Part shown: positions 61,944 to 64,000 of the stretch, piece by piece
Layout of the letters: each line of letters starts with the position of its first letter
Numbering within the stretch: the first letter of the stretch is position 1
Source of the DNA: Strigamia acuminata
Lineage: Eukaryota > Arthropoda > Chilopoda > Geophilomorpha > Linotaeniidae
Assembly (NCBI GenBank): GCA_949358305.1
Contig: OX442317.1
Coordinates: forward strand, 10,792,186-10,856,185
Length of the DNA stretch: 64,000 nt
Direction: 5' to 3'
Translations under genes and position numbers: made by a program
Notes under the pieces: model-generated
What the model was told of the DNA's origin: nothing
Databases searched by the model: none
The model's input: only the letters and a program-made list of their open reading frames with translations

Positions 61944-62523
61944 CTACAGGGTGTTTCACCTAGTAAGGTGAAGTACGGAAATATTTGTTGTTTCAATTAA
62001 AAACATCCTTCATTACATTTTAATCATTTGGTATAGTCCGCTACCATCTTCACCTGAAAGTAATGCTTTGGTGTTGTATTCAAATTTTTCAGCAATGTTG
62101 TCAAAATATCAGTTTATTTTAGAAAACTCAAATAAAACACCATTTCAGCTGTAACACCATATTCGATTCCAACACCACAGTGTTATTTTCGGGTGAAGAC
62201 GGAAGTGATAAATCAAGGAAACACTCTTCTCATCTTTTCTCAACAATACAGATTTCCCCACAATTGATAAATGTTTACACATTTTTAGACTGACTAAATG
62301 ATGCTCTACTACTTTGCAATTGAAAATAATGTCTATCTTTAACCGTTTACCCGTTTCAAAGTTAAAAACTAAAAGTCAATGAAACAATCATCACAGATAA
62401 TTTTTATTGTTACCAATAAATTCGGCACACTTCAGTTACAGGAAATACACTCAAATAAATTTCATATGTATTGGCCGATTTTTCTTAATTAGTAAAGATT
62501 ATGTTTCATGGGACACCCTGTAT
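61944..62523. mobile_element. ACAGGGTGT-ended mariner-like repeat
   Basis: The left end TACAGGGTGTTTCACC and right end GGGACACCCTGTA are inverted and TA-flanked. The interior word ATGATGCTCTACTACTTTGC links it to the GGTCA-half-site family. Confidence 0.6.
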
Positions 62524-63420
62524 ATTTATTTATTTATTTATATGCATAAATACGGTATGCACTCTGCACACATTTAAAATTAGATATAATGAATACAGTT
62601 GTAGCAATCAGCACCATAGTGTTAGATGCAATCAGAAGTTGCAATAACAGTATAAGTATTATTTTCATGCAATTCACTAGCATGCAGCAGAATGCAGAAA
62701 AAACGATTGAATAATATTCAGTACATTCATGAAAATTATGTGGTTTCAATTTATCATTCTCGTCTATTCTGAATATTATGATACTGTAATAAAAACACAA
62801 TAAGAATTTTTTTTTTTACTGTTATCCTGTTAAACTACTCAAAGTATTTTCGTACAATTTGGTCTATATCCAATTCCTTACAATTAACAAATCAATAACA
62901 GAATTTCAAGACATCACATTTCCAGTTCCAAATTGAAATTCAAGTGAATTCAAGTTCCTAGAGATTGATTGGTAGTCTTGGATCAGTCAGATATGTAGCA
63001 CGACAATACCACCAATGCAAACCCGCAAAAGTACCAGACCATAACCGCTGAATAAACACAACAAATAAAAAACTTCAAAACCACTACCGCTAATGTTTTA
63101 CTGCAAAGCCAAAATCGCAAATGCATCAAACGTACAGCAAAGTGATAGAAAATACTGTATCAGAAAATCATTTTTTATTAGAAACGTGTGTTATTAGTGA
63201 TTAAAGTTCAAGTTGTGGGCAATTCCTTCACGATAATCCAAAATACTTTGGGTCAGCACCTGGCCGGGTCAGGACATCTCATTGAAGCTCGTTTCTTCGA
63301 ATTCGAGGTTTTGTAATTCGAGGAAACGACATTTTTTCTTGAATTTTCGGAGTTCTGTTTCGTCACCTCAAATTCAAAAGGTTCTATCTCAATTATTTAT
63401 GGCATTATTGGCACTTCATC
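62524..63420. other. Stretch without a recognisable gene
   Basis: AT-rich; part of the presumed upstream Mint intron. No exon with a phase-1 donor that looks like Mint was found. Confidence 0.5.
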
Positions 63421-63424
63421 ATAA

Positions 63425-63745
63425 ATTGGGTTTCTGTTTTCCCGCCTTTTTGTAATTCCCGATTCCCGGTACCAAAATGACCGGTACTCCCAGGAAATCG
63501 ATATTCCCGGGACTAAAAAAAAATCAGGCGATAAAATGGCCGGTTTTCATCAAAAGTAGCCGTTTTGCGTCAAAAATGGCAATTTTTAGCCATTTTTCAA
63601 TGTAAAGTTTATCATTGAAACGTTACAATAACAAAAATGACGTTTTAACAATTTTGGACGGAACCGGTTTTTATTCTTCAAATTTCCCGGTTCCTGGTTC
63701 CCAAGATTTTTCTTCCGGTTTCCCGGTACCGAAACCCTAATCATA
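63425..63745. mobile_element. Possible small element with TTGGGTTTCTGTTTTCCCG-like ends
   Basis: The left TGGGTTTCTGTTTTCCCG and the reverse complement of the right end (TTAGGGTTTCGGTACCGGGA) are similar, with many CCCGGTACC words inside. Weak. Confidence 0.4.
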
Positions 63746-64000
63746 AATATAAACAAAAGTATTAAATTTGTCACTAAAGGTCTTTCAACAATATGACAAT
63801 AGAAAACAATTCAAGGAGAAAATAGTACTGCAATAGAAAGCAATTCTCATCAAGAGATGTCACTAAAAACACGACAAACAATCCCCCTCCCCACATATTT
63901 CTATTTGCGACACAGTTACTACTGTGCCCCCCTCTAGATCTTTTTTCTACGTTTTCTAATAGTAAAATGAGCAGCCATTTTGCCAGTATTCAATTGACTT

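Overview
The window is nuclear DNA from an animal: AT-rich, with GT-AG spliced genes, long introns, many microsatellites and many DNA transposons. The two genes I can read both look arthropod-like from memory of insect orthologues (no search was run): an AHCYL/IRBIT protein with [11 protein letters not shown] and [13 protein letters not shown], and an X11/Mint protein whose PTB exon runs RIK straight into [16 protein letters not shown] cannot name the species.

Layout. 1-92 may be the last exon of a gene entering from the left. 4311-41977 (+) is one AHCYL (S-adenosylhomocysteine hydrolase-like, IRBIT) gene. Its 13 shared exons (32980-41977) encode 455 residues. Upstream lie at least three mutually exclusive 5' exon sets, each ending one base into a codon and joining the same exon at 32980: a four-exon long leader (4311, 11326, 18691, 19434), an exon at 24155 with two possible start exons (22963 or 23837), and a single exon at 31746. 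Predicted products are about 650, 523 or 507, and 506 residues. 47243-53088 (-) holds the last seven exons of an X11/Mint (APBA) gene: PTB plus two PDZ domains. Its 5' exons are not visible and probably lie beyond 64000. The two genes converge tail to tail with about 5.3 kb between them.

Nearly everything else is mobile DNA and its debris. This includes a Ty1/copia remnant (12870-16560) split by an insertion, an internally deleted gypsy-like remnant (29230-30340, -), a solo LTR with target duplication (36028-36232), and several Tc1/mariner transposase remnants (7961-9186 fold-back, 9330-9800, 12330-12720, 34850-35250, 56262-56750, 57826-59500). It also includes a hAT-like element with 8-bp target duplication and a nested insertion (59658-61724), a family of eight TATACTC-ended palindromic elements, other MITEs, tRNA- and 5S-derived SINE-like pieces, a CCAATATTGG satellite (17490-18165), and a GGAATTGGGAC minisatellite carried by two dispersed copies of one repeat.

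Function. AHCYL/IRBIT proteins are catalytically dead AHCY relatives. Their N-terminal serine-rich tails control binding to IP3 receptors and ion transporters. X11/Mint proteins are neuronal PTB-PDZ adaptors. There is no sign that the two act in one pathway. The most interesting signal is the 5' half of the AHCYL gene, where alternative starts exchange the regulatory tail while leaving the enzyme-like core unchanged.
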